Source: Albugo candida (Eukaryota > Oomycota > Peronosporomycetes > Albuginales > Albuginaceae). Taken from it: a DNA stretch of 64,000 nt. Shown one piece after another: positions 33,220 through 44,273 of this stretch. The position numbers were made by a program, and so were the translations under genes. Under the pieces are notes generated by a model. That model saw only the letters and a list, made by a program, of their open reading frames with translations. It was not told the DNA's origin and did no database searches. The stretch spans positions 496,001 to 560,000 of the forward strand of contig CAJNAR010000146.1 of NCBI GenBank assembly GCA_905220665.1. The letters are read 5' to 3'. Position 1 is the first letter of the stretch, and every line of letters starts with the position of its first letter.

Positions 33220-35402
33220 ATACACAAAGAACTCGAAGACTCAACCCAATACATTATGTCTGTACCCGTTTTCTGTCTGATATGCGCAACGCCCACTCAT
33301 TATCAGTACTTCTGCACAATGCAAAGCTTTTTCAAGGAGGGGTCCATCGTGTTGCCTTCGATAAGCAATCTAATAGTGCACCGGATTTTCGACAGACTGC
33401 GCGTCTCGTTTGTAGCCTTATTTGGCTCATGATTGTGCTTGGTCCATGATCTCGTCCATCTTTATTTGAATTTGAGTATTTCTTTCTCGATAAGTGCAAT
33501 CCTTTTCGTCGAGCTTGTCTACTGCCATGTGACAAGTGTGTAGCCTATGCGCACGAGTTGCATGCCATCTCCCGTACGCAAAATCTGTTAGGCACGCTCC
33601 GTCAGTCAAGTTTCTCTAGTCGCTAAAACGGCATATAATCGGACGGTGCTGAATAAGCTTCCTCGTTGCAATGCCAAGCATTTGTCGGTCCCTCCATCCC
33701 ACCAATAGTAAGGACAAGACGTCTAGGTGACGCTGCTTTGCAGCCGGTATCCTTCACAGACGCTCTAGGCGATCTGGACTAAGATGAGACACCTGCGCGC
33801 GTAGAAGTCGAGGGAAGGAAGCTGCCGAATACTAGGAGTCTGAACAGGAGCCCGATAATGTCGTTCTGAATCTTCCAGCAATGGATAGTCTCCAATAGTT
33901 AAAATCAGCGATGCAGCACATCAGCATAAATATCGGCAAGTGGTCACCTGAGTGCTTGTGGTGGGTTAATTACGACGCATGCATCGCTATTGGGCTCTAC
34001 CCAAGCATCTACATCTCTTGCTTCTCTAGTAGGGCTAAGGTGTGATGAAGTAAATCGCCTTTGCCAAATTCTTCTCAAGCGGATAGCAATATGCCTGTAA
34101 GCCCCAATATATTTGGTGTATGGTACGCCAACCTGATTATGATATCTCTTCCCATTGATTAATGGCGGAGATAGAGGGAAAATGGAAGGTAATGGCACTC
34201 AAACGCAATAACAATCTTGCACTTGGCCAATCTACTGCTATGGGGATGATAAATCAAACGATCAAAGAGAGTTCGGGTGATTGTACTTTGAATTCTTGTA
34301 TACGCTATACCGGGGCGCTGAACACTTCAACGGATTGAGCGTCAGAATTGGTGACTTTCACACTTGAGTTTTCGACGAAGTGGTTACTAACAGCTTTGAC
34401 AAAATTCGTGAGTAAACGTCGAGATCAAGTCTATATCCTACGACATTTGGATTTGCCGCTTTGTTCAAGACAATGTCTACTCGGTCTTGAAATGCGGGCT
34501 CTTAGAAACTGTTACATAACAAACCAAGTAGAAGCATGTTATAATGCGCATCCTTCAATGAATTTAATAGTCACGTGGACGAGAAATGACAAAGAGTGTC
34601 AACGTTCAAGCGAAGAAGCCCACTACTGATGTTGAGTCGAAAATGATCGGATGGAAAATTATCTATGACGCATGCATTGTCAATGGGGAAATCAATCACC
34701 ACGCGTTAGCCTTCAGCCTTACTTGCGATGTTGAGCTTTGTTCTCACGTCCATGGATCGCATATGCAATAAGATTTAGAGACAGGTACTTATCTTTTTTG
34801 ATAACGATCAGAGCGTAATTGATAGTAGGTGGCTGTATAGTACAAGGGTACAGGCACGATTGAATGAGTTTGATGATTGCTATTCCACGAGTGGAATTCA
34901 TTGTGTGAATCACATGAAGTGGGACACGTATCCGACTTGAGCACTGGTTGACTATATATCAGCGACGATCAGAAACAAAGTTTAGCCCTCCCATTCAATA
35001 TGCACTACTATATATATGGGGCAAATTTATATTTACACACATCGAAATTTAGCACAACTGATGTACGTTGATAGTTTGATCATCCGGTCGAAATCTAGAA
35101 ATAAGGAAACTATGTGCGCATTTCTCATTTGCTTAATGCGCAATTGCCCAGTTGCTCAGTTGCTCAGTTGCTCATACCACACAGTAGCTCTTTTTTTATA
35201 GATTGAGAATGATGACTATAAACAGATGCATTGATGCTTATAAGTGCTTTCAGGGTATGATACTTCCAGCACTTGTTGATTTGAAGTGTAGTGTATCTGA
35301 GCAGGTGACTTTCGCTGTGTAAATACATATTCTACGAACCGGATTTACAAGAAACTTGGGTCTTAAGTGCCCCTAAGTGCGCATAGGTCTGTGTCAGAAA
35401 AC
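33220..35402. other. Gene-poor DNA downstream of HAD copy C
   Basis: 33230-33400 resembles the 3' flank of copy B (inverted). The remainder shows no convincing gene. A short tandem repeat of GTTGCTCA (three units, about 35151-35174) lies near the right end, and an AT-rich TATATA patch near 35010. Confidence 0.45.
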
Positions 35403-36053
35403 ATGAACCTGTCAACAGCGCCGCCACCGCCACCAAGAAGTCCTCCACCGAAAGCCTCGAATCGCAATAAAGTAGAGCATACGACGCTGAATAACGAAGT
35501 AAATTCAAATAGGAAAGCCACTCTTGATATTGTAGACGTAATTGATTCAAAAAAAGCGTCAAGTGCCTCTGACGGGAGAAGGATTCGAGCCACATTTGGA
35601 GAAATGTTAGAGCTATTTCACGACGACGACAAGTCAAATGAAGAAGTTTTAGAGCACCTGCAAAATTTATTTGAGGAAGCTGTCGAGGAGGCAGAACATG
35701 AGTTAAGAAATCAGCCTCCGCTCCCTCCTCTTCCTCCCCCTCCAGTACCGATGCATACTCTCGACGATAAAAAAAATAGTTTCGATTTAAACGAAAAGCC
35801 AGCAGCGTCGTCTACTCGCACGCACGCACGAAACATGTTTAACAGCAATAACTCGATCGAATGCATGAAACGAAACCGGCAGGTTTGTTGATTGTTAGCT
35901 TCATACCATCGTATCCTCGTCATATCGTTGATGTAGGGCAATGCATCAGATACTGTGGCCAATAAGATCTTGCGTGCGAACCAATCAGCTCGCCCGCAAT
36001 ATCGTCAGCAAAAACCATCCAAGCTTTTGCAAAAATTGGCAAGTCGAACTTGA
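35403..36053 (+). CDS. Proline-rich hypothetical protein
   Basis: Exons 35403-35882 and 35937-36053 (54-bp intron), 198 residues. The N-terminus carries APPPPPRSPPP and the middle LPPLPPPPVP, separated by an acidic helical segment (FGEMLELFHDDDKSNEEVLEHLQ). The second exon is basic and Gln/Lys-rich. Polyproline stretches of this kind often bind SH3, WW or profilin, but no domain is recognised here. If the intron is not removed, the protein would end at 35891 after about 162 residues. Confidence 0.5.
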
Positions 36054-36417
36054 TGCGTGTGTGCTAGATGAGCGCTCAAATTTAAGCTAATATATGTGTA
36101 CTTTTTGAGAAAGAAATTCACCTTCTATCTTTTGTATGATAGTAGCCAATCAATCTATCCGACCATTCCCTGTGATGCTCTCATGTAGTAGCCACTACCC
36201 TGCATAGTCGGACCACCTGTTTTAGGTTATTTAATAGTAACGGTTTGCGTATATGAATGACCAGGGCAGTATGCAGCAGGGATGTGGTACTGAGCTTTTA
36301 CGTATTAAATAATGGCCAGTCGATTTACAAATGATCAGTTTCCATATTTCGTCAGGTCGGATAACAAACCAGAGATTGCAAGGAGCCGACTTTCCCAGTC
36401 TTAAACAAACGCTCACA
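36054..36417. other. Intergenic, probable HSF promoter or 5' UTR
   Basis: No gene seen. An in-frame ATG at 36331 would extend the HSF protein by 29 residues, so part of this stretch may be coding or 5' UTR. Confidence 0.4.
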
Positions 36418-38219
36418 ATGCCGTCGCAACCGCACACACGCGACAAGACGTCCATCGCCGTTCGTAAATTTTGTGCTACAAACTTAGTATCAGCCAGTTG
36501 TGCTACAAGAGCAAAATCTTCATCCCGATCACTTCCGCGCTCGTGCACAAAAATGCTCATACTGAAAAAGGAAAATCACATCTTACCTGCATTTCTATCC
36601 AAGACATTCGAAATATTTAGTCATGCTGAATTTGCCGATATTTGCGGGTGGAACGCGGCTGGTGATACTATCATCGTTACGTATTTGGAGGCATTTGTCT
36701 CACAAGTCCTGCCACGATTTTTTAAGCACCGTAATTTCCCGTCTTTTGTGAGGCAATTGAATATATATGGCTTCCACAAGACCGTCCTCGATTCCAGACG
36801 TCTTGAGTTCCAGCATCCATTCTTCAAAAGGAATCGTCCAGAATTACTTCAATATATAAGACGGAAAAGTTCAGTGAGCAACACAGGTCCAGTTGAACCT
36901 GTACGTGCAATGCCTTTTAGTGGAGAAGAAGCAGAAAATGACTTTATTGTGACTCAGAGTACTACCTTGAAGCACCGACAAGGAATCACGGGCACTCTTT
37001 TGCACGAAATAAAAGTCTTGTCGGAAAAAAATGAAGCGATGGAAAAACGTTTGATGGAATTGGAAGCGGATACGAATGTAAGTACTGAGAGCATTCAATT
37101 AGTCTCGTGCACGACTCATACTTACTATATCTTGTAGAGCGTCAGAAACGACCATCATAAATTGTGGAAGCACGTAGATGCTACTCATGGTAAGCAGTGT
37201 TTGATGCAAGAGAAGATGCGAGCAATTATGTGGAGTTTATACACGGATTATCGTAAAACACAAAGCAGCATCGCAAATTGCGGCCCACAGATGTTGACTG
37301 ACGAGTATGTTGTTTGCAGAATCAATCTTGTTGCTCTTTCTAAGTCGCTTTGATTCTTGAAGGTACCAAAATACTATGAGTATCGTCGGCTCTAGCGACT
37401 TTCGAGACGTGATGCGATACCTTGCAATGGAGGACACTTCCATGCTGATACCTGTTACACCAAAAAAGGGAGAAAGCTCGCCAATAAATTCACGAAATCG
37501 AGGTTTTTCTCAAGTTTGTGATGGATCGAAGGATGATTTGAACCTTGCTGGTACGAGCTCATCCAACTTGTTTGTTAGAGTGGCTGTCATATGATTTATC
37601 TCAATAGATCACACGCACAAACAGAATGATATGAATGTATCAACGAAAACGTCTTATACCATGAATGATAGCACAACCGAGACCGCATTCATCCACACAA
37701 CGTCATACCAGTTTTCAACTATGGATCCGAGTCAATTTTATCAGAAAGAACGATACTCGAACACAGTATCGATGCCTCCGTTGATGACGACATTCGCACA
37801 TCATCATACGCAGTCTCCCAGGAACGCATCATCTCCAGCTTTCCACGAAGAATTCCATGCCAGTAATGTTGAGGTACTAGAACTCACACACAGGAATCTA
37901 CCCAATATTTTCAATTCGGACTCGCATTCGTGTGGCGTACGTGACAGAAATTATCACTCGAATTGGCTGTTTTCATTCTGATTCTGTCTCTGTTGCATCG
38001 TATAGCTTTTTTTCGATAAATTAGAAACTCATGCGTCTCCACTACTTGAAGAGTGTGATGTTGGGTGTCTTCATACTCTACTCCAAGTGAGTTGAATCAT
38101 CCGTTTGTGTTGTTGAGACTCTCTAACTTGCTTCATCTTTTTTTACCCTGATTTAGTCTGATAACGAGAAGGACTTCATGATGTCGACCTTTTCGGAAGA
38201 AAGCGCTTTGACCACTTGA
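36418..38219 (+). CDS. Heat-shock-factor-type transcription factor
   Basis: Six exons: 36418-37077, 37138-37304, 37363-37550, 37608-37936, 38006-38086 and 38157-38219, total 495 residues, all phases consistent. The HSF DNA-binding domain is clear at about residues 55-150: LPAFLSKTFEIF, GWNAAGDTIIV, VLPRFFKHRNFPSFVRQLNIYGFHK and FQHPFFKRNRPELLQYIRRK. A heptad-like segment (LLHEIKVLSEKNEAMEKRLMEL) follows and could form the trimerisation coiled coil. The rest is Ser/Thr/His-rich and the last exons end in an acidic segment (LLEECDVG, SDNEKDF) that may activate transcription. An earlier in-frame ATG at 36331 is possible. Oomycetes carry many HSF paralogues; the subtype cannot be named. Confidence 0.88.
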
Positions 38220-38345
38220 GAGAAACAAACAGAGGGAATCGTAATTGACGCCTCAATTATTGGGAAAGCTGTGTCTGGCTAGGTAGTAAAATTGTCGACG
38301 CGGTGCGAGTAATAAATTTCGGAAACTTAACACTAAATTATTCGA

Positions 38346-39497
38346 ATGAACAACGCTCAGATATATATGTTGAATGCGGAATTACGTAATTTAACTCAGA
38401 CGCTTGGTCTCTCCAACATTGAGGTAGAGCAGCGAAAGAAAATTTTTGCTGAGCTTAGAGAGTTGATCATGACACACTTCCCATCTACGCATGTAAATTT
38501 GTTTGGGTCGTCCAGGCACGGCCTTGAGACTTTCCGTAGCGATTTGGATATTCTTGTGAGCAATAAAAGGATAGAGAGTAAGTATATATACGTAGCAGCT
38601 GAAGACGAAGGAGAAGAAGACGACGAAGTGGTTACTTTTAGCCTCAACGTGATCGTGCCTTCACAAAATGCAGATCTGGCAGCATTCCGCACGGACCCAT
38701 CCAATGCACCACTGATAAGACTTGTAAAAAGTTCGGCTCCGAATTTAGCGAGTCGACGTGGTTCGCCATGGAATCATAAACAGCGACATTGCGCTATCGA
38801 ATTTCTACGCGAATTGCAACTACTCATACAGTCAAAGCGAGAGGATTTTCACATTCGACAAATCTTTCGTGCAAAAGTTCCGATTCTCATGCTTCAGCAC
38901 AAAAAATCAAATCGCTCTATCGATCTCGGCGTTGATACTGAGAACGGATCCGATGAGCTGGATTCCACCAGTCTTATCTGTGAGTTTCAACGATTGTACG
39001 GCTTGCCTTTCAAAAATCTGGTGCTTTTTTTGAAAGAGTATATGCATCAGAATGGTCTTGATAAGCCTTATACTGGAGGTATCGGAAGTTTTCGTCTGTA
39101 TGTAATGGTGGCGTTCATTCTCTGTGAAAATGCAGCGAGCATTGGGTACAAACGGAAACGATGTGCTGCATCGACCGATTTCGAGCTTATGATGCGCTTC
39201 TTTGCTGTATATGGTAATGCGGACGAGATACATTTGACGCATGAAACTTGTCTTCAAATGCATAACTTCAAGTCGGAGACTAGATGTGTGGATTTTCACT
39301 CGGTTTTTCGGCTTCAGGATTGTGTGAAATCGTTTTCGAAAACGTATCGTCAGCTTCGCAACGGTGATCGTCCAAGTACGATACTCACTGAAAAGTCGAA
39401 TTGTGAGCACAAGCGATTGGATCTCGAATGTATTAAATCAAAGAAGCGTCGTAAGCGACGACGACTGTTAGTACGTGATAAGTCGCAAACCTTGTGA
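38346..39497 (+). CDS. Non-canonical poly(A) polymerase / TRF4-like nucleotidyltransferase
   Basis: Single exon, 383 residues. The N-terminal catalytic domain has the polymerase-beta-like signature LFGSSRHGLETFRSDLDILV, with the two metal-binding aspartates in DLD, and a third acidic position in RSIDLGVD. A PAP-associated region follows (LVLFLKEYMHQNGLDKPYTGGIGSFRLYVMV). This is the plan of the TRF4/PAPD5 enzymes that add A tails to nuclear RNAs for exosome decay. The C-terminus is a basic KKRRKRRR tail, probably nuclear targeting. A 45-residue acidic insert lies between the DLD motif and the third acidic residue. The stop lies 16 bp from the stop of the convergent CacyBP gene. Confidence 0.88.
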   Translation: MNNAQIYMLNAELRNLTQTLGLSNIEVEQRKKIFAELRELIMTHFPSTHVNLFGSSRHGLETFRSDLDILVSNKRIESKYIYVAAEDEGEEDDEVVTFSLNVIVPSQNADLAAFRTDPSNAPLIRLVKSSAPNLASRRGSPWNHKQRHCAIEFLRELQLLIQSKREDFHIRQIFRAKVPILMLQHKKSNRSIDLGVDTENGSDELDSTSLICEFQRLYGLPFKNLVLFLKEYMHQNGLDKPYTGGIGSFRLYVMVAFILCENAASIGYKRKRCAASTDFELMMRFFAVYGNADEIHLTHETCLQMHNFKSETRCVDFHSVFRLQDCVKSFSKTYRQLRNGDRPSTILTEKSNCEHKRLDLECIKSKKRRKRRRLLVRDKSQTL

Positions 39498-39513
39498 GAC
39501 TACCATACCGAGC

Positions 39514-40429
39514 CTAAAAAGCAGCCCCGCTTTTGGCTCTAGACTCCGTCCAGGCTTTGGCAATTGTTTTTTTCATTTCATCATCACCTTCCTCGTACAT
39601 GTTCTACACCCATCAAGCATGATAAGCATTTATTATAAACGAGCGTGACAAAATCTACCTTCATTAAATCCATTATTCCGGCCGCAGGATCGCTAGAAGT
39701 TGGCTTATTCGAAGATGATGGGTTCTTTGATGTCAAACTTGTCCAGCTTGTATTCTTATCTTCTTTTTTTAAGATAATCGTAATGCGATTCTTTTTGATG
39801 CGGTACTTGCACTCCGAAGGCACGATTGGCTTGTCCAAGTTCGATACAACCAGTCTATACCCAAGAATTAGATTACATCAATAGACCGCTCGGCGATAAT
39901 ACCGGTAATTAGCGTCGTGAAGATCTAGAATCTGCAAAGACGCATCAGAAATTTGTTCACAGCTTGGTAAGCTTCACATACTTTCAAGTCAAGAGAAGTT
40001 TTCGTAAAATTACACTGGATGTTATCGGAAGGTAACTCTCCGACGCCATCCACGCCTGTTGTGATGTAAATCATTACTTTGTCCTTTCCAAATCCTACCA
40101 TTTGATTCTGAGCCAACAGCGCTAAGATGCTACCGACTATTCGTACCTTCATCTTCCCATCCAAATCGCGAGATACTACTAAATTCCGTTAGGTCACTAC
40201 CACTGGATGTTTTGGTTGGCGCGGTTGAGCTTAATTTGACTGGTTCCGGTGCCAAATGGACGGATGAAGTGTTCCTTTTTCCATCTTCCGCAAGCGCGGC
40301 ATGTTGCTGTTTCGTTGCTAGCAACGTTTGTAGATCACGCTTATTTCCTTCCGTCCTCACGTGTTGTGAAATAATTTCCTTCAGCTCTTGGATTTCTGCT
40401 GTCATTTCGGTATTCGTGTTTCCGATCAT
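39514..40429 (-). CDS. Calcyclin-binding / SIAH-interacting protein (CacyBP/SIP)
   Basis: Five exons on the minus strand: 40147-40429, 39982-40094, 39903-39931 (only 29 bp), 39659-39854 and 39514-39603; introns 48-55 bp; 236 residues, near the usual 228. Recognisable parts: N-terminal helices (MTAEIQELKEII), the CS domain (FGWEDEG, KVMIYITTGVDGVG, VQCNF-like IQCNFTKTSLDLK, NYRLVVSNLDKPI, KYRIKKNRITIILKKE) and the SGS-type end (DPAAGIMDLMKNMYEEGDDEMKKTIAKAW). CacyBP bridges SIAH-type ubiquitin ligases and SKP1. A second in-frame ATG at 40405 is possible as the start. The gene diverges from the B-box-like gene across about 175 bp. Confidence 0.9.
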
Positions 40430-40603
40430 TTTGGTAACTGGGGAATGAATCTGGATTTTGTTCCCGTGTTCTAGAATCCCTTTTCGTTCAATCAAAACAT
40501 CTCGCAGCGAATAACATCCAATCAATGTGTGGGCATATCACATGCATTAATGCTGCAGATTTCTTCATCTTTAGTTACTAGAAATTACGGTGCGCTATAG
40601 CGA

Positions 40604-42832
40604 ATGGAAAAAATACAACAAGTGCATGGTGAGATCCCCATGTGCAAGGCTTCATGTCAAGCGAACGGTAACGCTAAATCTGACTCTATCGCAATGAATT
40701 CTCCCGCACGATCGCCTGAGAACTTTCCTCATGCGAATATACGACATACCAAAGAATCAAAACAAAGCGAAGTCGCAAGCAGGCACATGAAGACTGAAAT
40801 ACCCAATAGTCTTCGTCGGGTTTGGTACGAAGAAATCTCACAGAGTTTCCAGGATTTTCAGCAGAGATATTATTCGGAATTACGTGGTTTGTATTATATT
40901 GACGCTATATTTGGACATACTCTAACGAAATTTGAATTGATAGATCTTGGTATCGCACGTTGTCATCCTTGTGAACGCAAAGGGATATCAAAAGGCGCTA
41001 AAACATGTTGCAATGCGCCAAAATGTCCCTATTACCAGGAAAAGTTATGCCGGGAGTGTTTTGACTGCATTCATCCGATGAACGATTCGCAACTTCGATC
41101 CCATGTGCAGATATTATCGATAAGTACGAAACTCATCCCTGGAGTATTATGTTTGTGGTCCTAATGTTCCTCGTAGTATGCCCACTATGTCGATTGGCAA
41201 AAGTTTCGTGTTGGTGTCAAGACTGTGATTTGAGTTTCTGTACGGATTGCTTTAATGCAGTTCATGTTGTGCAACGAGTCTCGGAACACAATAAAGTCAA
41301 TTTAGAAAGTAAGAAGTTTGAAGTGTGTGTTCCATTGACATCTAACTGAATCTTCTTCCATGAGCGTAGGTGGTGTTCCGGCTTATCTCTTTATTAAAGC
41401 AGACTGGGCACATTATTTTAGAAATGTGATGGTCAAGCTGATCGAACATGGGCAAACAAGTAATAGTCGATACCATCTCATTCATGATGATGCCGGTCGA
41501 GACATTATTTGTCTCAATGATTCCGATGAGGAGGAATGTGATGAGGCGAAACAGGATGGAAATGTGGATATTACTGATAGCACACAAATGCCTCCGGAAA
41601 ACGAAGACAAGTCTTCTCCTACCGTCGAGACGCATAATATGTGCTCTAGTGGAATCGGAAGACTAAACTCTCATTCTCATGAAAGAATTGGCGCTGTCGT
41701 ATCAGGGCAGGACGAAAACGATACAAGAAAAACTAGCTTCATTAGTGGAATGGTGGGTCAATCTGGAGGCGATAAAACATCGCATTATTCAATCAATACA
41801 TCCAATTTACAAAACATGACTCCGATACAAAATACATCAGAAAAATATTTGAGCAGACGGCCAATTTCACTAAAACCCCGATCATCGTGTACGAATGTCG
41901 TGCAATCATCTTTGAATAATGCCGGCGCAATATCCAGAATTTCTGCTATGCCTTCCCAGTACGTTTTCGAACAAGATCGAGCCATCAACAGAGATACTGG
42001 AGTCACCCAATCAGGGGGATGGCTGAATAATGGAACACCAAGGTTCTTAGAATCACCTTACAGTATGCAAGTCTCGACTACCATAAATTCACCCGGAGTC
42101 ACGACCTTCCAACTCAACTCTACTCCGTCCGTTGTACCTATGGATAACGTTGCTGCTGCATTCATGCCGACAGGAAAGTGTCAACCGGCGCCTACTTCAC
42201 CCATCGTAACAGAAGACTTGCTTTATGAAAATTATAATAAAACCAATGCGGCTGTCTCTCAAGTGGAACAATCGATCATGCTATCCAACCAGCAAATTAT
42301 GAAGTTATCTCGGTGCAATATATTGCACGCTCAACAACTGATGAAACAATTCAAGCAAACGCAACGTAAATTACGCGTTCTTATCATGAGTCGAGATATC
42401 TGTGTGGTTAATATTATCTTACAGTCACCACGTGTGATGCAAAACATACACCAACTTCGACTTCAAACGTTGTCGGATGTTGCGCAAGTGACTAGTTCGT
42501 GTCATCAAAAATGTGCCCATCTGGCGGAGCAAATGCAACTAGGAGAAACGCATTTAGTGGGGCTGAATCAGAAGATGGAAGAATTGGTAAATCATGATTT
42601 TTCACTTCCCGGTTATCATAAAAAGGTACTGGAACTTCATCAGAAAATTGAAGAAATACAACATTCGCTTGTGACATGGAAAACTGAAAGAGAGCACGAA
42701 TTAGTAAGAATTGTACACTATTCGCGTCAAATTCGCGAGTTATTAAAGCAACAATTTCAAAGACATCAAATTGGGAGTTCGGTAACAGCGACAAGTACGT
42801 TTCCGATGATGGGAACAGACAGTCTGAATTGA
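40604..42832 (+). CDS. B-box-like zinc-finger protein with C-terminal coiled coil
   Basis: Exons 40604-41123, 41177-41308 and 41370-42832 (introns 53 and 61 bp), 704 residues. The first Cys-rich block (CHPCERKG, CCNAPKC, CRECFDCIHP) is followed by a second (CPLCRLAKVSCWCQDCDLSFCTDCFNAVH ... H), which has the spacing of a B-box-type zinc finger. The centre is Ser/Thr/Asn-rich and probably disordered. The C-terminal 200 residues are helical (QQLMKQFKQTQRKLRVL, KVLELHQKIEEIQHSL) and likely coiled coil. There is no RING domain in the visible part, so it is not a standard TRIM protein. Function unknown. Confidence 0.7.
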
Positions 42833-43010
42833 TCGAAAAGACGCGAGACGGGCTCTGAGTAGAACCTGACAGTTGAGATCCGCACGTGAGTGCATTATGA
42901 ATCGTGCAATCTCAAAACGACACCTTAGGATCCTTAATCATATAATATGCGATACAATCCAAAACATCTTATTTTCACACACGCATACAAAAACAGAATG
43001 TGGAACAACT

Positions 43011-43542
43011 ATGCAAGTAAACGAAAATAACGATGAAATTCACAATCCAATTTTGCTGCATCGGATGTTGAGTTTGCTTGATGCTAAGGACTTGAATGAA
43101 AAATCTACTGTTTTTTCCTGGATTATGGATCTACAGTATGAATCATTAGAGGCACTGGAACGTGATCGATGGATGCTGCAAACCGCGTTGCAGAGCCCGG
43201 TATCGTCTTGGAACAAGCGATTGAAAGGATCACCTGTGCCGTATGAAGCGCTCGCACTCTTACATATTTTGATACTTAATCGCAAAGTGGAAAAGCACGC
43301 GTTGACTTTACGAGCATTGACACTGCAAGATAAGTCAATCGTGCACGCTCAGCTACTGACGTATGCAAAGTATTTCGAGCAACGGTACATGCGAAAGGTT
43401 TGTAATCAAATGCATGCAAATGATTATTTTTCTTACTACTGAATGCTAACAGATTGCCACACTTGAAGACATATCTCCAGTCGAGCATATTTATCGAGCA
43501 TTCCATACCCTTTGTTGTATAAGTCACAGAAAAGTGTCGTAA
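43011..43542 (+). CDS. Small helical hypothetical protein
   Basis: Exons 43011-43397 and 43453-43542 (55-bp intron), 158 residues. Predicted mainly helical with Leu-rich segments (LLHRMLSLLDAKDL, LALLHILILNRK). No family recognised. The frame is open upstream to 42873 with another ATG at 42897; 43011 is chosen because the upstream part has atypical composition. Its 3' end overlaps the 3' end of the convergent membrane-protein gene by about 19 bp. Confidence 0.55.
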
Positions 43543-44184
43543 TGCGGCATTAAATCGGTCTTCTTCGAGTCCAAGCAAGGTACAGCGAGCCAAGCTTGAT
43601 AATACCCCACACCTACAATATGTAAGATGGATTTCAGGACAACAAAAAGCTCCACGTGATCTCCAGTGTCACAGAACAGTAGAACGCATCCCAGCAAAAA
43701 CGCCACAAACAAGCACAATAGCGCCCATTGAACGTGAAGTACGCGCAACGAAACCTTACTTGGATCTTCTGATAGTATGCGTCGATAGGCCAAAATAAGC
43801 AAAAATGAAGAGACTAACACGGCTTCATATATAATACGGTCCCATCCATCTTTTGATTTCATGAGCCAAGACAGCGCAAATGCCACGTAACGGAGTACAA
43901 TAGTTCGATTTTTTTGACGATAACCCATCAGATGTACGCACATCATTAAGAAATACGTAAGACCTAACACGTCAGCGATATAGTGCCAATCCAATTTGTT
44001 CAAAAAACGACGATGTTTCGAAACTTTCAGCGACACTGAACATGACCGAGATTATAAAGTAGTAAATTCCAATGAAAAGTTCAAAATGGCGATAATTTCG
44101 TTGCATCACACAGAGTGCAGGGACCATTGCAAGATTCATGATGCATAGTAAAATACAGTGGATAACATGGAATAAAAGCACCAT
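43524..44184 (-). CDS. Multi-pass membrane protein (TMEM8/CREST-like?), frame interrupted
   Basis: Two overlapping minus-strand frames encode consecutive hydrophobic segments: MVLLFHVIHCILLCIMNLAM to FSVAES in one frame, and LNKLDWHYIADVLGLTYFL to the stop at 43524 in the other. Together they give about six or seven membrane segments. The order (NLAM.PA, FS near the end of a helix, LD...DVLG, and a late SILHIVG) loosely recalls the TMEM8/DUF3522 branch of the CREST membrane hydrolases. The two frames join at a run of six T (A6 at 44002-44007 on the plus strand); five T would restore one frame. Alternatively a 66- or 74-bp intron ending at a GTGTTAG acceptor would join them in phase but delete the LDWHYIADVLG segment. 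The 5' end is uncertain. Confidence 0.45.
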
Positions 44185-44273
44185 GAGTTCGAAAAATTCC
44201 TTTAATCGATTCGATGATTGGCTACAGCCACATACAAGCACATCAAAAACCAATACTTACTTCTACACCACCC

